From Brassica napus (Eukaryota > Streptophyta > Magnoliopsida > Brassicales > Brassicaceae): DNA of 64,000 nt. The stretch spans positions 4,644,162 to 4,708,161 of the forward strand of contig NC_063435.1 in the NCBI RefSeq assembly GCF_020379485.1. Direction: 5' to 3'. Below are positions 1 to 12,806 of the stretch, in pieces. A program made the translations under genes and the position numbers. A model generated the notes under the pieces. The model made no database searches, was not told the origin of the DNA, and saw only the letters and a list, made by a program, of their open reading frames with translations. Within the stretch, counting starts at the first letter, position 1. Each line of letters begins with the position of its first letter.

Positions 1-1145
1 ATTAAGTAGTGATTAAGAAGAATTGGTCTGATAATGATGTAACGTAAGCCAGATTTTGTTTTGTTTTGTGATATTATGGGGTCACTTAAAGTAATCGAAC
101 ACTCCTTTATCCGGAAACTACGTAGCGAATATCTCCTCCTGACTCAGCAATTCCTTTCTATTTTTAGACGCAATCCAACAATATTGAAGTAAGTGCCTAC
201 GAGATTTCTTACCCATATAATCCAAATTTATCAAAACGAGGAACAATCCTTCACCGGTAGGAGCCATGCACCGTGTTTTCTTTCATTCTAGCTGTAGCTT
301 ATTACATGTGCCGTGTAGCCTACATGTTTATTACAATAGGTGGGACAAAACTAATAGTATCAAGTTATGTGGTTTCTGACTTCAAATAATAAGATTGCAG
401 CTCCGAATCTTCTATAATCCAAAAGATAAGATACGGGATCAACAAAGAGAAACTGGTCGACAAGAAGTGAATATCAAATTGGGAGATATATAAGAAAGTT
501 ATGCGGCTGGATAGAGAGGACCGACCCTGAAATTTATGAGGTTTCAAACGTGTTATGGATTGAGGTTAAATGATTAATACATATAATTTTTTAGTTGATG
601 TAGATATCAAATGATAACCATATAAAATCTGAGGGATGAGAAGAATGTTCATTTCACTATGGCTAACACTGGTCCTAGCTGAATAAGGATAACTGCAGGG
701 GGTGGAGGGTGAAGTCTTGACTTCTATTATACAAATGGCATGAAGCCTCGAATTTAGAGAAGAATTTTTCATTTCGCTATGTCTAACATTTGTCCTAGCT
801 GAATACTGAAGCCTTGTAATTCCGTTTCTTCAGTTTAATTATGCATTTTATCAATGTAAGCATGGATAATTGGATATTTTTGAAGTTAAATGATTTCCAT
901 ATGCTAAAAAAACTCGGTTAGTCAATCTTTTACGATGTTACCATAATAAAGCCAAACAACAGAATTTTGAGGACAAGACGGTTAGGACATTACACACGTC
1001 AACAACAACAACAACAACAAAACGATGTTCCATGCAAATTAGATGTCTCGAAAATTTTAATTTTACGAGGATACTGAAATAGAAAATGTGAAGAAATTAA
1101 ATGAAACCAAACAAAAAAAAACCGTTTAAAGTGTTTTTTTTTCTC
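1..1145. other. intergenic DNA, no gene seen
   Basis: I see no convincing coding sequence here. A roughly 38-base imperfect direct repeat sits at about 647-684 and 767-805 (both copies end in GTCCTAGCTGAATA). A short CAA microsatellite lies at about 999-1020. The last part is probably the 3' untranslated region of the CAP gene, which reads leftward. Confidence 0.5.
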
Positions 1146-2204
1146 TTAGTAAGGCTTCTCGCCAACGTAGTTACCCGGAGGATCGTAGTTACAAGTGATG
1201 AAAACTCCTGCACCATTCTCACAGACCACACTTGCGCATCCTAGCCTTTTGGTGTCACGCCACACAATCTGAGTGTAGTGACCACACATCCCACTTCCGT
1301 CACACGAGTTGGTGTTGTAGTTGTATGAGCTGCCTTCAACGACCCATGAGTGCACCACGAATCCTGGTGCCCAGCTCGATCCACTTCCCCAGAACAGGTT
1401 CTCACCGTATGGGCCCGTCGAATGGGTCATTGAGCAGTCGTAACGCCTCTGGTTCGCCCACCATGTCGCGTAGCTCGCTAGCTTGCCGTCCCAAACCAAT
1501 GGAGGCAAACCTAATAGGAAATGAGATTCAATTTACAAAAAAGGCAATAAGAATACCAATATAAAAAAAAAAATGTAATGGTTAAGTTATATATACTACA
1601 TGTAAAAGTAAAATTAGGGGCAAACAAAAACAATGGCAACCTACGTAACATACTAACAGAGCCAAATTACTCCGTAATTCTGACGTATGTAACAACTTTT
1701 TGTTTTTTTTGTTAATCGGAGGAGTCTATGGCAAAGGCTACAACAAAGCAAGGAGTAACCATCACATATGTGAAAGATATGGTTTCTTGCCACGTACGGC
1801 TTCTACAACACTCAACCATAATCGCATTTAAGGACTAGAACCCAATCTCTCAAGTCTCAACTAATATGGTGAATCATTTCGGTTTTGATCGATATGCCGT
1901 CTAGGCTAAACCGAGTTTTAGAACATTGCTATTGCTAATAAATACCTAGTCTAGACCGAATAGCGTTATGTGGGTCAAGGAACTGTCTAGCGATGGAGCC
2001 AGCTGGTAGGCGCGGAGTGTAAGGAGGCCGATAGACAGGCTTGGGGCTCGGCGTTGGAAGTGGGACCCATGGCTTAGGGACGTAAGGGGTAGGGATAACG
2101 GGTGGTCTTGGACGGTAATAGTCTGCATGGACTGCTTGGAAAGCGACCATGAGAAGGGATATTGTGAAGAAAATGACTTGGGTCGTCGATGAACCGGTCG
2201 CCAT
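1146..2204 (-). CDS. CAP/PR-1-like secreted protein with proline-rich N-terminus
   Basis: Two exons on the minus strand, 2204-1946 and 1510-1146, joined over a 435 bp GT..AG intron, give a 207-residue protein. Residues 1-27 look like a signal peptide ending near AVHA. Residues 28-70 are rich in proline (PRPPVIPTPYVPKPW), and the rest is a CAP (SCP/PR-1) domain. Visible signatures are GENLFWGSG, HYTQIVWRDT and the terminal CNYDPPGNYVGEKPY, with conserved cysteines. CAP proteins are secreted to the cell wall or apoplast, where the biochemical role is mostly unknown. Length, proline-rich leader and position next to MYB36 match my memory of Arabidopsis At5g57625. The chosen ATG is the first in frame and starts the signal peptide; a TATA-like box lies 65 bp upstream. 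The gene looks intact. Confidence 0.93.
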
Positions 2205-2268
2205 CTTTGTGGTGTGACTATGAAATATGTGTTTTTGGTGGTGAAGAGAAATTACTTTGGTGAGTAAT

Positions 2269-2276
2269 TATTTATA
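2269..2276 (-). promoter_or_regulatory. TATA box of the CAP gene
   Basis: TATAAATA on the minus strand, about 65 bp before the start codon at 2204. The spacing is normal for a plant core promoter with a short leader. Confidence 0.55.
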
Positions 2277-2277
2277 A

Positions 2278-3571
2278 GTTATGATTTCATGAATTAAATA
2301 AAAAATTGGACCTTTAGAGGGGGATGTCAACTCCATTTGTGGCTTCCATGTTCGATTATGGTTACCACTCTTTTATGTTTCGTTTTGTTAAGATGAATTC
2401 TATGGCTAATTATTAATTGTCAATTGGGATCTTTAATACTACTTCTTTTTGTTACATGTACATGAACTTCTTGATTAACTAATGTGGACTCTGAAGATTT
2501 TTTTAAAGTTCATTTTAAACTTTTTTGAAAGAATCTTTCATTTTAAACATAGAGTTATGTTTTGTTCTTTGCAAAATAAAACTAAACTAATTTTCTTCGC
2601 CATCTCATATGTGATAAAATGTTGGGATATTGGAATTAAATTGTAATCTTAAATATGGAATTAAATTGTAATCTTAAATATGCAATGAAAATATGTCGAT
2701 CAATCGCATGGACTGATTTTTTACTGATTTCTTAAAACCAAGTGGCATAAGGAAAAGGTGATTGTCCATGAGTTTTTAATTTTGGATAGAATTGATCAAG
2801 TATACTAGTTTTAAACTGATCTTAATATATTAGTTAGCAAGTCCCGGATAATAGATGCGAGATAATACAGCAATGTAGCCGGCCTAAGAATGTTCCCTGA
2901 AAAGACAATTTACTAATGCTCCTGTGGCTTTTTTTTATATACAAAACTTAGTTATGGTCAAATGTATAATAGTATTTTACTTCTAGTTGAGTAAATTAAT
3001 TTTAAGTTTACTTTGCCTCCTTGTCATACGGTTAGGCCATGTCACTCTTAGCAACTAGGGGATCTTTATATGGCCCGGCCCTTTATAACTGAAAACTGGA
3101 CAGGCCCATTATTTCCTGGTTTAATCATTATTAACCACATATCTATTATTTCTGGCCGAAAAGCCCAAAAGTATACATAACCCTTGAGAAAAAAACACAT
3201 AAATCTTAAGTCGAAAAAGATACCGTTAGTTACAACGTACAAGGAAAATCTATTAGATTACAAAAAATTATCAATCAGTAATCAGTAAAACCTATGTAAG
3301 ATGTTAACATCTCATCGTAAATTGGTCAGAAATTACTTTTAAATCCATGTAAGTTTTCAGGTCATTCAATAAGAAAAGCAAGTAAAATTAATGATTTACA
3401 TTATTATTATTATCATTATCCACAACTCGTTACATTTAAAAAGAAAATGAGAAAAAACCTTTCACCCTCGACATGCTACAATAAGCTTATGACTGTAATA
3501 ATACATAATTCATCAATAATCCGGCCCTATACTTATACATGCATGTACATATGCATGATAAATAAAAATGA
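2278..3571. other. intergenic DNA between CAP gene and MYB36
   Basis: AT-rich, with no coding sequence recognised. It holds the upstream region of the CAP gene and the 3' flank of MYB36. A perfect 25 bp tandem duplication (unit starts GGAATTAAATTG) occupies 2632-2681. Confidence 0.5.
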
Positions 3572-5228
3572 TTAAACACTGTGGTAGCTCATCTGAGTGT
3601 AGTCTTGAAGTATACCCACTCCTTCAGTCGTCTGATCAAGAACAGAAGCTGATCCCCAAGAACTCGACGACATTGTTTTCCTCTCTAGCTCCACTTCTTC
3701 TGACCACCAGCTCGAATCGTTCGTTGGCCCAAACTCGTTGCCCACTTGAAACCATTCTTTAGAACCACATGATCTGTTCATAAGGTCCATGTTATGATTA
3801 TCTAATTGAAGGTCCTGCGAAAAACCGAAATTAGGTTGAAATTCGTTAGCAGGGTTGAGGGCTTGTTCTACGTTGTCTGAATAGATAGGAGATGCTCCAT
3901 TGCTGAGCTCAGCTAGATTGATATGACTCTTCTGATGAACAAAGTTAACTCCTAGAGGGTGGAGGGTTTCTTGGGATGCTAGCTTAGAGTTTTGAGCCGG
4001 AGTAGTCTGCAGCAATGGATGAAGCTTGGGCCACAAGATAGGGTTGTTGTAGAAACTAGAGAAGGGGCTTTGTAAGTTCTGAAGCTGCATGTGAAGTTGA
4101 AGCCTCTCTAGAGCCGAGTTACTCAGATTTTGAGGACTCTTGTTGTTGTTGTTGCTGATATTGTTTTCATTCGAATGGATGATGGAGTCTTGACAATTCA
4201 TTTGTTTCTGTCTTCCGAGCAGCTTTTTCTTCAGTTTGGTGTTCCAGTAATTCTTGATATCATTGTCTGTCCTTCCAGGAAGCTGAGCTGCAATTATAGA
4301 CCACCTGCATATATCAGATTAAGGTTACAATTATTAGAAGATTGATAAGAATTATTTCATTGTATATAGATCACTAATTAACTTCATGTTTCATATTTTA
4401 CCCAAAAAACACTTCATGTTTGATTGATGTAAATAAACAACAGGTGCCTCCAAAGTACAAAAACACCAAACCAAAGAGAAAGAGACAATATAAACCCTAA
4501 ATTTTATGAGATATATCATAGCTTGAAACATGGGCTTGCATGTGTTTCAGCGTAAGATTCATAGACAAAAGGTAAAAAGACAAGAAGCCCAAGTTAAAGT
4601 CTTACAGAAATTACCTCCAATTCTGAATCACGAATATATTATATATTAATTAAGAGGTGTTGATTTATTTAAATAACTAATCAATAGATATCAAGCGATA
4701 TAGATAAATCACTGACCTGCTTCCAATGCTGATGTAAAGATTTAAGATGATACTATCTTCTTCCTCAGAAAAGCCACCATGTTTGATGTTTGGTCTTAAG
4801 TAATTAAGCCATCTCAGTCTGCAACTCTTACCACATCTCTTCAACCCTATAATTTACACAAAACTTCAAAATCAGGACAATGAATCTAGCTCATAAATAT
4901 GAATCAATTAAAATCGGGACAAGGGGGTGTTCATTAAATACATATTTTATTGATTCAAAAAGTGTATATGATAAATATTCAAAACGAAGCTCAGGATTAT
5001 AAGTTATGGTAGATAAAATTAAACAAGATGCAGCTACTTATAGGATTATAAGTATAAACTAATGTAATTATATAAACTAATGTAATTATTACCAATTTTC
5101 TGAGGCAGTGCGATCCAGTTGCCACCAGTGCCATATTTGTCGATATAATCCTTGAGCTTCACATCTTCTTCAGGCGACCACGGCCCTTTCTTCACGTTTG
5201 CCTTGTCGCAGCATGGAGCTCTTCCCAT
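3572..5228 (-). CDS. MYB36: R2R3-MYB transcription factor, MYB36 orthologue
   Basis: Three exons on minus: 5228-5093 (136 bp), 4846-4717 (130 bp) and 4304-3572, separated by 246 and 412 bp introns. They encode 332 residues, close to the length I recall for Arabidopsis MYB36. The N-terminus [20 protein letters not shown] opens the R2 repeat. R3 runs through exons 2 and 3 ([18 protein letters not shown], then [20 protein letters not shown]). Intron positions match the usual R2R3-MYB pattern, and the C-terminal tail has an asparagine run. In Arabidopsis, MYB36 acts in the nucleus of endodermal cells and switches on Casparian strip genes. The adjacent CAP gene supports MYB36 over its paralogues (At5g57620 beside At5g57625, from memory). 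No damage seen. Confidence 0.93.
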
Positions 5229-5336
5229 TTTCTTACAAATCCTTTTGTCTTTTCTTCTTCTTGTTGTTGTACTTATTCTTCCAAAGTGTTATTATGCTTG
5301 ATGAAGATGAAATGATCTAATGCTTAGAAGAGATGG

Positions 5337-5344
5337 TTTATAAA
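5337..5344 (-). promoter_or_regulatory. TATA-like box of MYB36
   Basis: TTTATAAA on minus, about 110 bp before the MYB36 start codon at 5228. Confidence 0.45.
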
Positions 5345-6531
5345 GACAAGAAAAAGGAAGGTATTAATTAGTGATTATTATAACTAAAAAGTAAATATTA
5401 TCTTATTATATAAAGTCGTCTCCGTGTTTTAATTTTCATATTTCAAATTCAACCCTTAGCAACTATATTTTTCTTACTAGGGTTTTTGTGTTTTTTGCTT
5501 TTGGATTAGTTTTCTAACAATTACTTGTTTATTTGAAAGGTGAAAAGCTGTCTCAGTTTTTAAATCATTATACAAAAGAAAAACTTGCGTAAAATTTGTC
5601 CAATTGCATAGCACTTTATATATTTTAATTAATATATAGCAATTATATAGTTTCTTGATTTGTCGTGACTTGGGTTGAAATGTTCCCTTTTGTAGCCAAT
5701 CAAGCGTTATCACTTAATTTCTGATGTACTTCTTAAATTTGGATAATTTGCTTATTCATAGATAGTGGTTTGAATAAGTCAACTTATATGAGAAAAGGTA
5801 ATCCAAATTCTTGACTTTCTTATGACAGAACTGAGTAAAAAAAAACAAGAGAATTTTTGGAACTTGCATGGCCTCAGTAAGAAACTTCAAACAAGAAATG
5901 ATGATATAACTTTCTGTGAGAAAATGATGAACATTGAGTATTACTGTATTAAATCATAGAACGGCAGGATATATAGTACAATGTGTTTCCATAGTTTTTT
6001 GCCAACCATGCAATTCCATCATTGCACCAGTTTAGTGATAACAATTAAAGAAACTTTGTCACTCCGTACGTAGTTTTCCGTTTCAATAAAACGTTTTTTG
6101 TGTAATGAATTGTAGAAATTCTGCAGGTTGAAGAAGTTTCTAAGAAATTAATCGAGGATGTAATATGATGAGTATGAAATGCGTGTGCCGTGAGGAAAAA
6201 CGTCGGTATCGAGAAGACCATATAGTCATATATAATAGATACGGTTATGACTCGTTGCCATATAAGTTTTGACTTCATTTCAAAGTACATTTATTTCCAT
6301 GTCTACGCCGATTATTTATCTCTCAAATTTATTCTAGAAGCTCTTGTTCTTTGACTTAGAGTTTCTTTTACACATACACACACAGTATATATTATACGGA
6401 TAAATATAAGCATATAACGTATGTGTAATGGGTGTATTTTCATCTTCGAATTCAACTGAATATGTGAAGTTATAAATTATAAATCTTAAAATACTTAAGA
6501 CTGCAAGCATTCAAAAAGACCGTGAAATAGG
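5345..6531. other. MYB36 upstream region, no gene seen
   Basis: AT-rich. Only short chance reading frames are present. Presumed promoter and upstream region of MYB36, ending at a hAT-like insertion. Confidence 0.45.
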
Positions 6532-6839
6532 CATGGCCGGTTCAACGGTGTCATAGGCCCTGGGGCAAATTTTTTTTTAATTTCCAAACTATTATTTTTC
6601 TTTAGAAAATCTGATATATATATGTTTTTTCAAAATACCAGAAGTATTTTTAAAAATAAATCTATGGAAACAAAAAAATATTTTCATATAAAAAATTTGG
6701 ACTTCTTTTCTTATTTTTAGTATAAAAATACATGTATTTTTTTTTAAAAAAGTCGGATTTTTATCTATTAAAAAATAGAGGGACAACGGATTGGATCCGG
6801 AACGGTCGCACTACTCGCCCCCTATCTAAGCCGGCCCTG
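6532..6839. mobile_element. hAT-like MITE (308 bp)
   Basis: The ends form a short inverted repeat: CATGGCCGGTT on the left, and CAGGGCCGGCTT when the right end is read on minus. The element is flanked by GAAATAGG (6524-6531) and GAAATAGC (6840-6847), an 8 bp duplication with one mismatch, which fits the hAT superfamily. No coding capacity. A second sequence with the same right terminus lies in intron 3 of CBP60B (ends at 22828). Confidence 0.6.
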
Positions 6840-7053
6840 GAAATAGCCGTACGAAAATTCATTTTTAGCGATTTAATCAGCCATTTAAACATTTAGAGGC
6901 ATGTTTTCGGAAGAATGGAAGACATTATTGTTTTTTTCTTTAAACATTCTTTTTGTATCAAAGGATTTTTCTTCAGGCATTCAAAATTTCCATTACCATC
7001 ATATATTTTTGACATTTAATCACTTAAAATTTTATATTCTCATTTGTCATATA

Positions 7054-7313
7054 TTCCTTCCGTTTTTTAATATAAGTCGTTGTAGAGAAATTTTTTTGTT
7101 CCAAATTATATGTCGTTTTCGGTTTTCTATGTAAAATTTATTAGTAATTAATGTTGTATGACCAATGATAATATATCTTTTATTTTTCTATTGGTTCAAC
7201 TGTGGTTAGGTAAATAATTAATGATGTTTTTGTTTAGAAAATATAAGAAATTAATAGTTTTTTTAATCTACGTGCATAGCTGTAAAACGACTTATATAAA
7301 AAAATGGAGGGAG
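7054..7313. mobile_element. Stowaway-type MITE (260 bp)
   Basis: Terminal inverted repeats are visible: TTCCTTCCGTTTTTTAATAT on the left and the CTCCCTCCATTTTT type on the right. TA dinucleotides flank both ends, as expected for Tc1/mariner-derived Stowaway elements. Non-coding. A diverged copy of the same family lies at about 39777-40039. Confidence 0.75.
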
Positions 7314-7827
7314 TATTAATTATTATTAAATCCATTTACAAAAATACTCAATCAAACATTTTTGAAAGTATTATCAAGTAAATCACGCATTAAGTTTCTT
7401 ATCTAGACTTTGTTAGCTACCATTTTGTTATTTGCTAATAGTAATTTTAATAAACTGTCATTTTTGCAAATTTTAATAACATTGATACATATGTACCAAA
7501 GTACTTTGCATGAATCAGATCAGCAATGATAGTTAGAAAGGACTAATGGCTTTTCTAACCTTGCAAGAGTTACGTCTTAAAGTGAATAAGTTTCTATTAT
7601 TAATAACTAAACTGATTTCGATTAAAAAATATAATAATAACTAAAGTGATATAGATATATATAGGAATGGCCATATAATTAACAAACTAATATTGGTTCA
7701 ATATGCATACGATTCTTTTATTTCTGCTTATATTTTTCTTTTAAATATCAGGATTTACTAATGTTAACGATGAGTTATAAACTGTGGGAATTAAATTGAC
7801 TGGTTTCAAATACTCTTGTTAATGAAA

Positions 7828-9727
7828 CTAGGTCCTTGTCCGCGTTACGCGCGGATAGTATTTTGATTTTTTTTCACTATTATATCAATTGTTTAGTTTT
7901 ATAAAATGTTATGTTTTTACTGTAAATTTGAAATTAAAAATCTAGTTTTTCCTTACTGTAAAATAAATTAATTTATTTGAATCTTACCACAATACATTAT
8001 ACACGAAGAGAATATAGTTGGTCTTATATTTTTATTTGGTGTAATATTAAAAATTTTGATAGTTTGTTTAAATAGTTTTTTTAAATTATATATTTTAGGA
8101 TTGATTTTCGTGACTATGTTCTATAATTGTCTAAAAAAATTGTTTGTCCCATATAGACATCCACATAAATATGGACTTCTGATAAATTTGTTCATTGAGA
8201 TATTTAGTTTCACTTTCAACTTTATTCTTTTTTTTGGCACCCTCATGCTAGCTTGTGGGGCTAACTAACTTGGTGCAAAAGGGTTTACAAAAGCTGATCG
8301 AGATGCGCGTGATCAGACACCTTTTGCTAGGCTATTCGTACGGAATTTTAAAGATCTAGGAATATAAGCAATAAAAAGTTCAGAAAATTCTTTGGATACA
8401 GCCTGTATTTCGTCGAGCTCCGAGTCCAACACAGGCTAATCTTCCTTTTTCTGAATGAGTATAACCAGTTGTTCACAGTCGATTGAAAGACCATCTCTCT
8501 GTGTCCAAACTTTAGTATCACTTGCATTGCCCATAGTAAACCTTCAGCTTCCGCTTGCAGTGGTGATTTGGTGTCTGTATATCGGCCCTTGCTCCAAACA
8601 GCATTAGAAAGTCACTATCCATTAACACAAAGCCAAGTCCAGATATGTTTCTTTCATTTATCCAGGATGTCTAGCAGAAGCGTTTCTTTACGGAGGAACA
8701 TTTGTGTCCGTTACCTCAACTCCCATATCAATCTCCATAATCTCGTCTATACGTTGAGTTATCCTCCAACACTCTGCTTCAATTTTATTCGCTAATGGGA
8801 AAGACATAATTCCTACGATACTATTAATGATTGTTTTTTTTGTAACACTGATACGGCAAACTTATGTTTTATTTAACAAAACTCTTATTTTAATTTGTAT
8901 TAAAGAATCAATCATATTTTATATTATCCATAATTTTAGTAAATTTGCTTATTTGTCATGTTTTTATTAGATTTTAGCTAAATTATTGATTTATTATTTA
9001 TTTTTAGCTAAGTCACAAATTTATTAATTTAAAAAATACCCTTAATTAATATTATATATATATATTAAAAATGAATTTTATTTTAATAATATTAAATTTC
9101 TATTTTATGTTAAAATTTAGTTAGTTTTTCTTATTTGTCATATTTTATTAGGTTTTAGACTTTTAGATATGTTATTGATTTATTATTAATTTCTAACTGA
9201 TTCGCTAATGTGTTAATTAAAACAATATCCTTAATGAATTTTATATATAATTAAAAACGAATTTTATTTTAATCATATAAAATTTATATGTTATATTAAT
9301 ATTAAATATTTGATTCTAAAATAATATAATAAAATTATAAAAAAATTTAAAAATAAGATAATTCTTATATGTATTTTGTTGCTATCTGAAAACAATATTT
9401 TTATTATAAAAGTTAAAAAGATACAATAAATTATAATTAAATATTATTCAAGAAAAAAAATTTATATATAAATATATTTTATAAACTATTTCTATGATAT
9501 GAGTGTTTTAAAAAATTTAACACGGAATGTTTAGAATACGGGATTATGCTTATGAGAGAGTGGCTCGGGAGTGGGATAGGAGATGGGTCTAATGGGCTGC
9601 AAATTATTGAATTTTTTTTAATTGAAGCCCATTTCGTGATGACCTGACATATTGATTGGTCCTGAATATTTGTGCACATGTGGATAGGCTTAGGAAGCAA
9701 TGATTTAGTTCCTTTTATATAGTAGGA
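7828..9727 (-). mobile_element. Non-autonomous Helitron (1.9 kb) carrying LINE RNase H debris
   Basis: Read on minus, the element begins TCCTACTATATAAAAGG at 9727, preceded by A. It ends with the hairpin TCCGCGCGTAACGCGGA, a short spacer and CTAG at 7828, followed by T. A|TC...CTAG|T plus a subterminal GC hairpin is the hallmark of plant Helitrons. There is no Rep/helicase gene. The interior holds a decayed RNase H-like fragment (8230-8800, minus) and a diverged tandem duplication of about 180 bp (about 8935-9300). Confidence 0.85.
8230..8800 (-). pseudogene. Degenerate LINE RNase H-like domain inside the Helitron
   Basis: The minus-strand translation shows ANKIEAECWRITQRI, then TDTKSPLQAEAEGLLWAMQ, which resembles the RNase H-like (RVT_3 type) domain at the end of plant LINE polyproteins. 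Stops and a frame change interrupt the later part (QKVSDHAHLDQLL). It is a broken piece that travels inside the Helitron. Confidence 0.6.
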
Positions 9728-10433
9728 TAGGGAAGCTTAAATACAATAATTGATCGGAACAAACCAGACAATGCTAATTGACCTTGATTTATCACAAAGA
9801 TGTTGTTTGGAGTTAAAAATCATTTATTGAAATTCATTTTTAAATAAGCTAATATAATTTTTTTATCAAAAGATTGTGATTAATTAATCAGTTAAATAAT
9901 TAAATGAGAAAAGGAACCACAACTAGGCAACAAAATAACAAGAGGAAACAATCAAAACTCCAAAAAGGAGCAACTAATATTCTGTGTATAAAATATAGTA
10001 AAAGATTGAAGACACCAGGAAATTCAGAGTTTAATAAAAGCAACGCAAATGTTTCTTGTTGTCCTTTTTCAGAACCCTAGAATCGATGCATTTGATAAAT
10101 CTCTAGCTTTAAGGCACTATAATCGAGCTAGTTAGTGGCTAAATATACGCATATATACATAAAAAATTAAACTTTTGTTATGTGTCTGATATGTTTTTAT
10201 GTCATGAGAGGATACAGCTTAAAAAGTTAAAAGTAAGTTTAAATATATACACACACACACATATATATATATATATGCGTAACAGACACTTTAAATCAAA
10301 TTAATTAATCAATACTGCTTGATATATATTAGTTTCCCAGCTAATCATTAGATATCAGATCCCTAAGGTTTGCTTACAAATCATTGATCAAGACTCAAAG
10401 TCATTGCTAAATGCTAATAAGCAGTAGCTTATA

Positions 10434-10671
10434 CTCCCTCTGTTTTTAATTATAAGTAGTTTTACTTAAAAGCACAAATATTTAGAAAGTTGTTATCTAA
10501 AAAAATATATCATTTAATCAATTAATTCAACCAATTATAAAAAGCTTAATATTATTTTATTGGTCACACAATATCCAATAAATGAAAAAGGTGCATTGAA
10601 ATATGTAAACTACTTATATTGTGAAACAAACTCTTTTTGCTAAAACTACATACATTTAAAAACAGAGGGAG
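10434..10671. mobile_element. Stowaway-type MITE (238 bp)
   Basis: Begins CTCCCTCTGTTTTTAA and ends with the inverted form TTAAAAACAGAGGGAG. TA dinucleotides flank both sides (10432-10433 and 10672-10673). Non-coding. Confidence 0.8.
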
Positions 10672-11920
10672 TAACATTTATACGAGTTTATCATGTTTAT
10701 ATTAGACAATATGTTACTTATATTCTTATAACTAGCTATCTAATTCATTGACTTTACATATAATGGTTTCTGTATGTTACTTGTATTAAAAAGACAATAA
10801 TAAAAATAATAATAATAATAATAATAATAATCATGTGGAGCAAATATTTATGTTGAGGAAGAAAACATTTAATTACCGATCCAACTAAATACCGAATTCA
10901 AATGTATTGTATTGTATTGTATTGTATTGTATGTATACATACTACCTTATGGCTAGCTAGTATATATGATGAACATGTTAGAAGAGTAAAAAAAAGTTTT
11001 TGACAAAAAAAGTGAAGAGTGGAAAATTTAAAAACTAATTTAATAAGGAGAGTAATTAATATTATGACCGTAAATACCCTCTTTAAATTATATGATGAAT
11101 TTTATATCCTAAACAAATAACCAGTTTAGGGAGTCTAGATGTGATTAGAAAAAACATGATACCATTTTCACTAGTATAATTCTATTTTTGTGATTTGGCC
11201 TTAATTTCCATTCGTTAAAATCTATGTTATTTTCTAAAAAGAAAACCTCGATATTTCCCCCCAACAAATTCAAGATAAGATTTGAGTTTGTCAATTTTAT
11301 AGTATTATAAAGAATCTTGTCTTTTTACCAACAAAAACTAATCCAAGGAAAAGTGTAATCATCATCACGTCACTTGGGTTGACTAACACAATACCGTACG
11401 CCATTCCCTTTGCACTGCGACGGTAAATTGTTATTATAATTTTTATTATACTGCCCCAGACTAAATTTTTTCATAAGTCTGAATTTAATCTTTAAATTCT
11501 TTTAATTAAAATTTTATAATTCTCTTTTGAATTTAGGGCACAGAAAAAACCCAATTTTACACGAGACCACTGGACCACCAACACGTCGGTAACTAATTCT
11601 TATACAATTATACTCTATTTTATATTTTATATGGATACAGCTTTTTGAAATTATAATTCATTTATAGTATACAATCATATTGGTTCATCTAATTTCATTT
11701 AAGGAAATATTGAATTTGTTGGGGGGGATCGAGGTTTTATGGGAGTGTACGTGTGAGTTTGACCATATACATGAAGCAAGTCATTAACGCGTGTTAGGTG
11801 TTGCATTAAGACTTAAGCTGGCATAATTAAAAGAACAAACCGTATATGTATATATGTTTGTCGAAGACAGAAGATAATGGTTTCTTAAATGATGTCACGT
11901 ATTAACTTATATTACTAGCT

Positions 11921-12035
11921 AATTAAGGGTTGAGTTCTGGAAATTAGTCGTCTTAGTAGCTAGTAATATTTTTTTGAATCAAAAACATATTACTAGCTAC
12001 TAAAACGACTAATTTCTAGAACTCAACCCTTAATT
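11921..12035. repeat. Near-perfect 49 bp inverted repeat (hairpin)
   Basis: Left arm 11921-11969 (AATTAAGGGTTGAGTTCTGG...) and right arm 11987-12035 are reverse complements over 49 bp with two differences, and only 17 bases lie between them. An RNA copy would form a long stable stem-loop. Whether this is a small-RNA precursor, a foldback MITE or a recent inverted duplication cannot be told from sequence alone. Confidence 0.85.
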
Positions 12036-12806
12036 ATAATGAACTCATCAGACATATTATGTATATTATGTATAATTAGTCTTATACACACTTTTATCTT
12101 GAGTCTTATACACACTTTACTTAATTCGCTTCCGTATTAGCTGGTATATATACATCATACATGCATCACCTATTAACCATAATTTAGGTTACAAAACTTT
12201 ACTCGAAACCAACTGTAACATATATACTAACATCTAATCAATCTAATATTCATTTTGAATGTGGATGGATAACATACCATTTATTAAGTCCACGAGTCCA
12301 ATGATTAACACAACATTTGTATAATATTCCTGTATTAAAAATGGTAATTTGTTAGAAGGATATGTTCCGTGAACAAGGAAGATACGACATCAGAGTTGAT
12401 AATGTCATATGCTTTATTTCTTCTCCTACTTCACTAGATGAGTTTTTTTAATGACAAGAAATCAAGATCTTTGGTACTTGCAAGGGGCTGACTTTCCTGT
12501 TTATTCTAATTAATTTACTATATTTATTAGTATTACTACAGAAAAGAAGAATATATTTGTTTTTGTTTTTAACAACAATAATAACTAAACTAAGATAAAA
12601 ACGAAGGATATATTTATTTATTCTAATTAATTTACTATATTTATTAGTATTACTTAAGAATCAAACAAAACATTAAGTCAAACCTAATAGGTACTAACTA
12701 CTAAGAGGTATATATTGAGAGGTATATATTGAGAGGATTGCGATCCTATCAAATATTGTGTCCAGCCCTCAAGTGTGTCTTTGGACCATTTAATGCATTA
12801 CCTAGA

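Larger units (their letters stand above)
9728..12806. other. Intergenic, repeat-rich DNA
   Basis: No gene recognised. Besides the separately listed Stowaway MITE and hairpin, it holds simple repeats: CA/TA at about 10251-10277, AAT/ATA at about 10800-10830 and a TATTG pentanucleotide at about 10903-10931. A perfect 37 bp direct repeat occurs at 12501-12537 and 12618-12654. Confidence 0.5.

Noticed and set aside
365..772. Two short minus frames near the window start
   Set aside because: No domain, ordinary length for chance frames in this composition.
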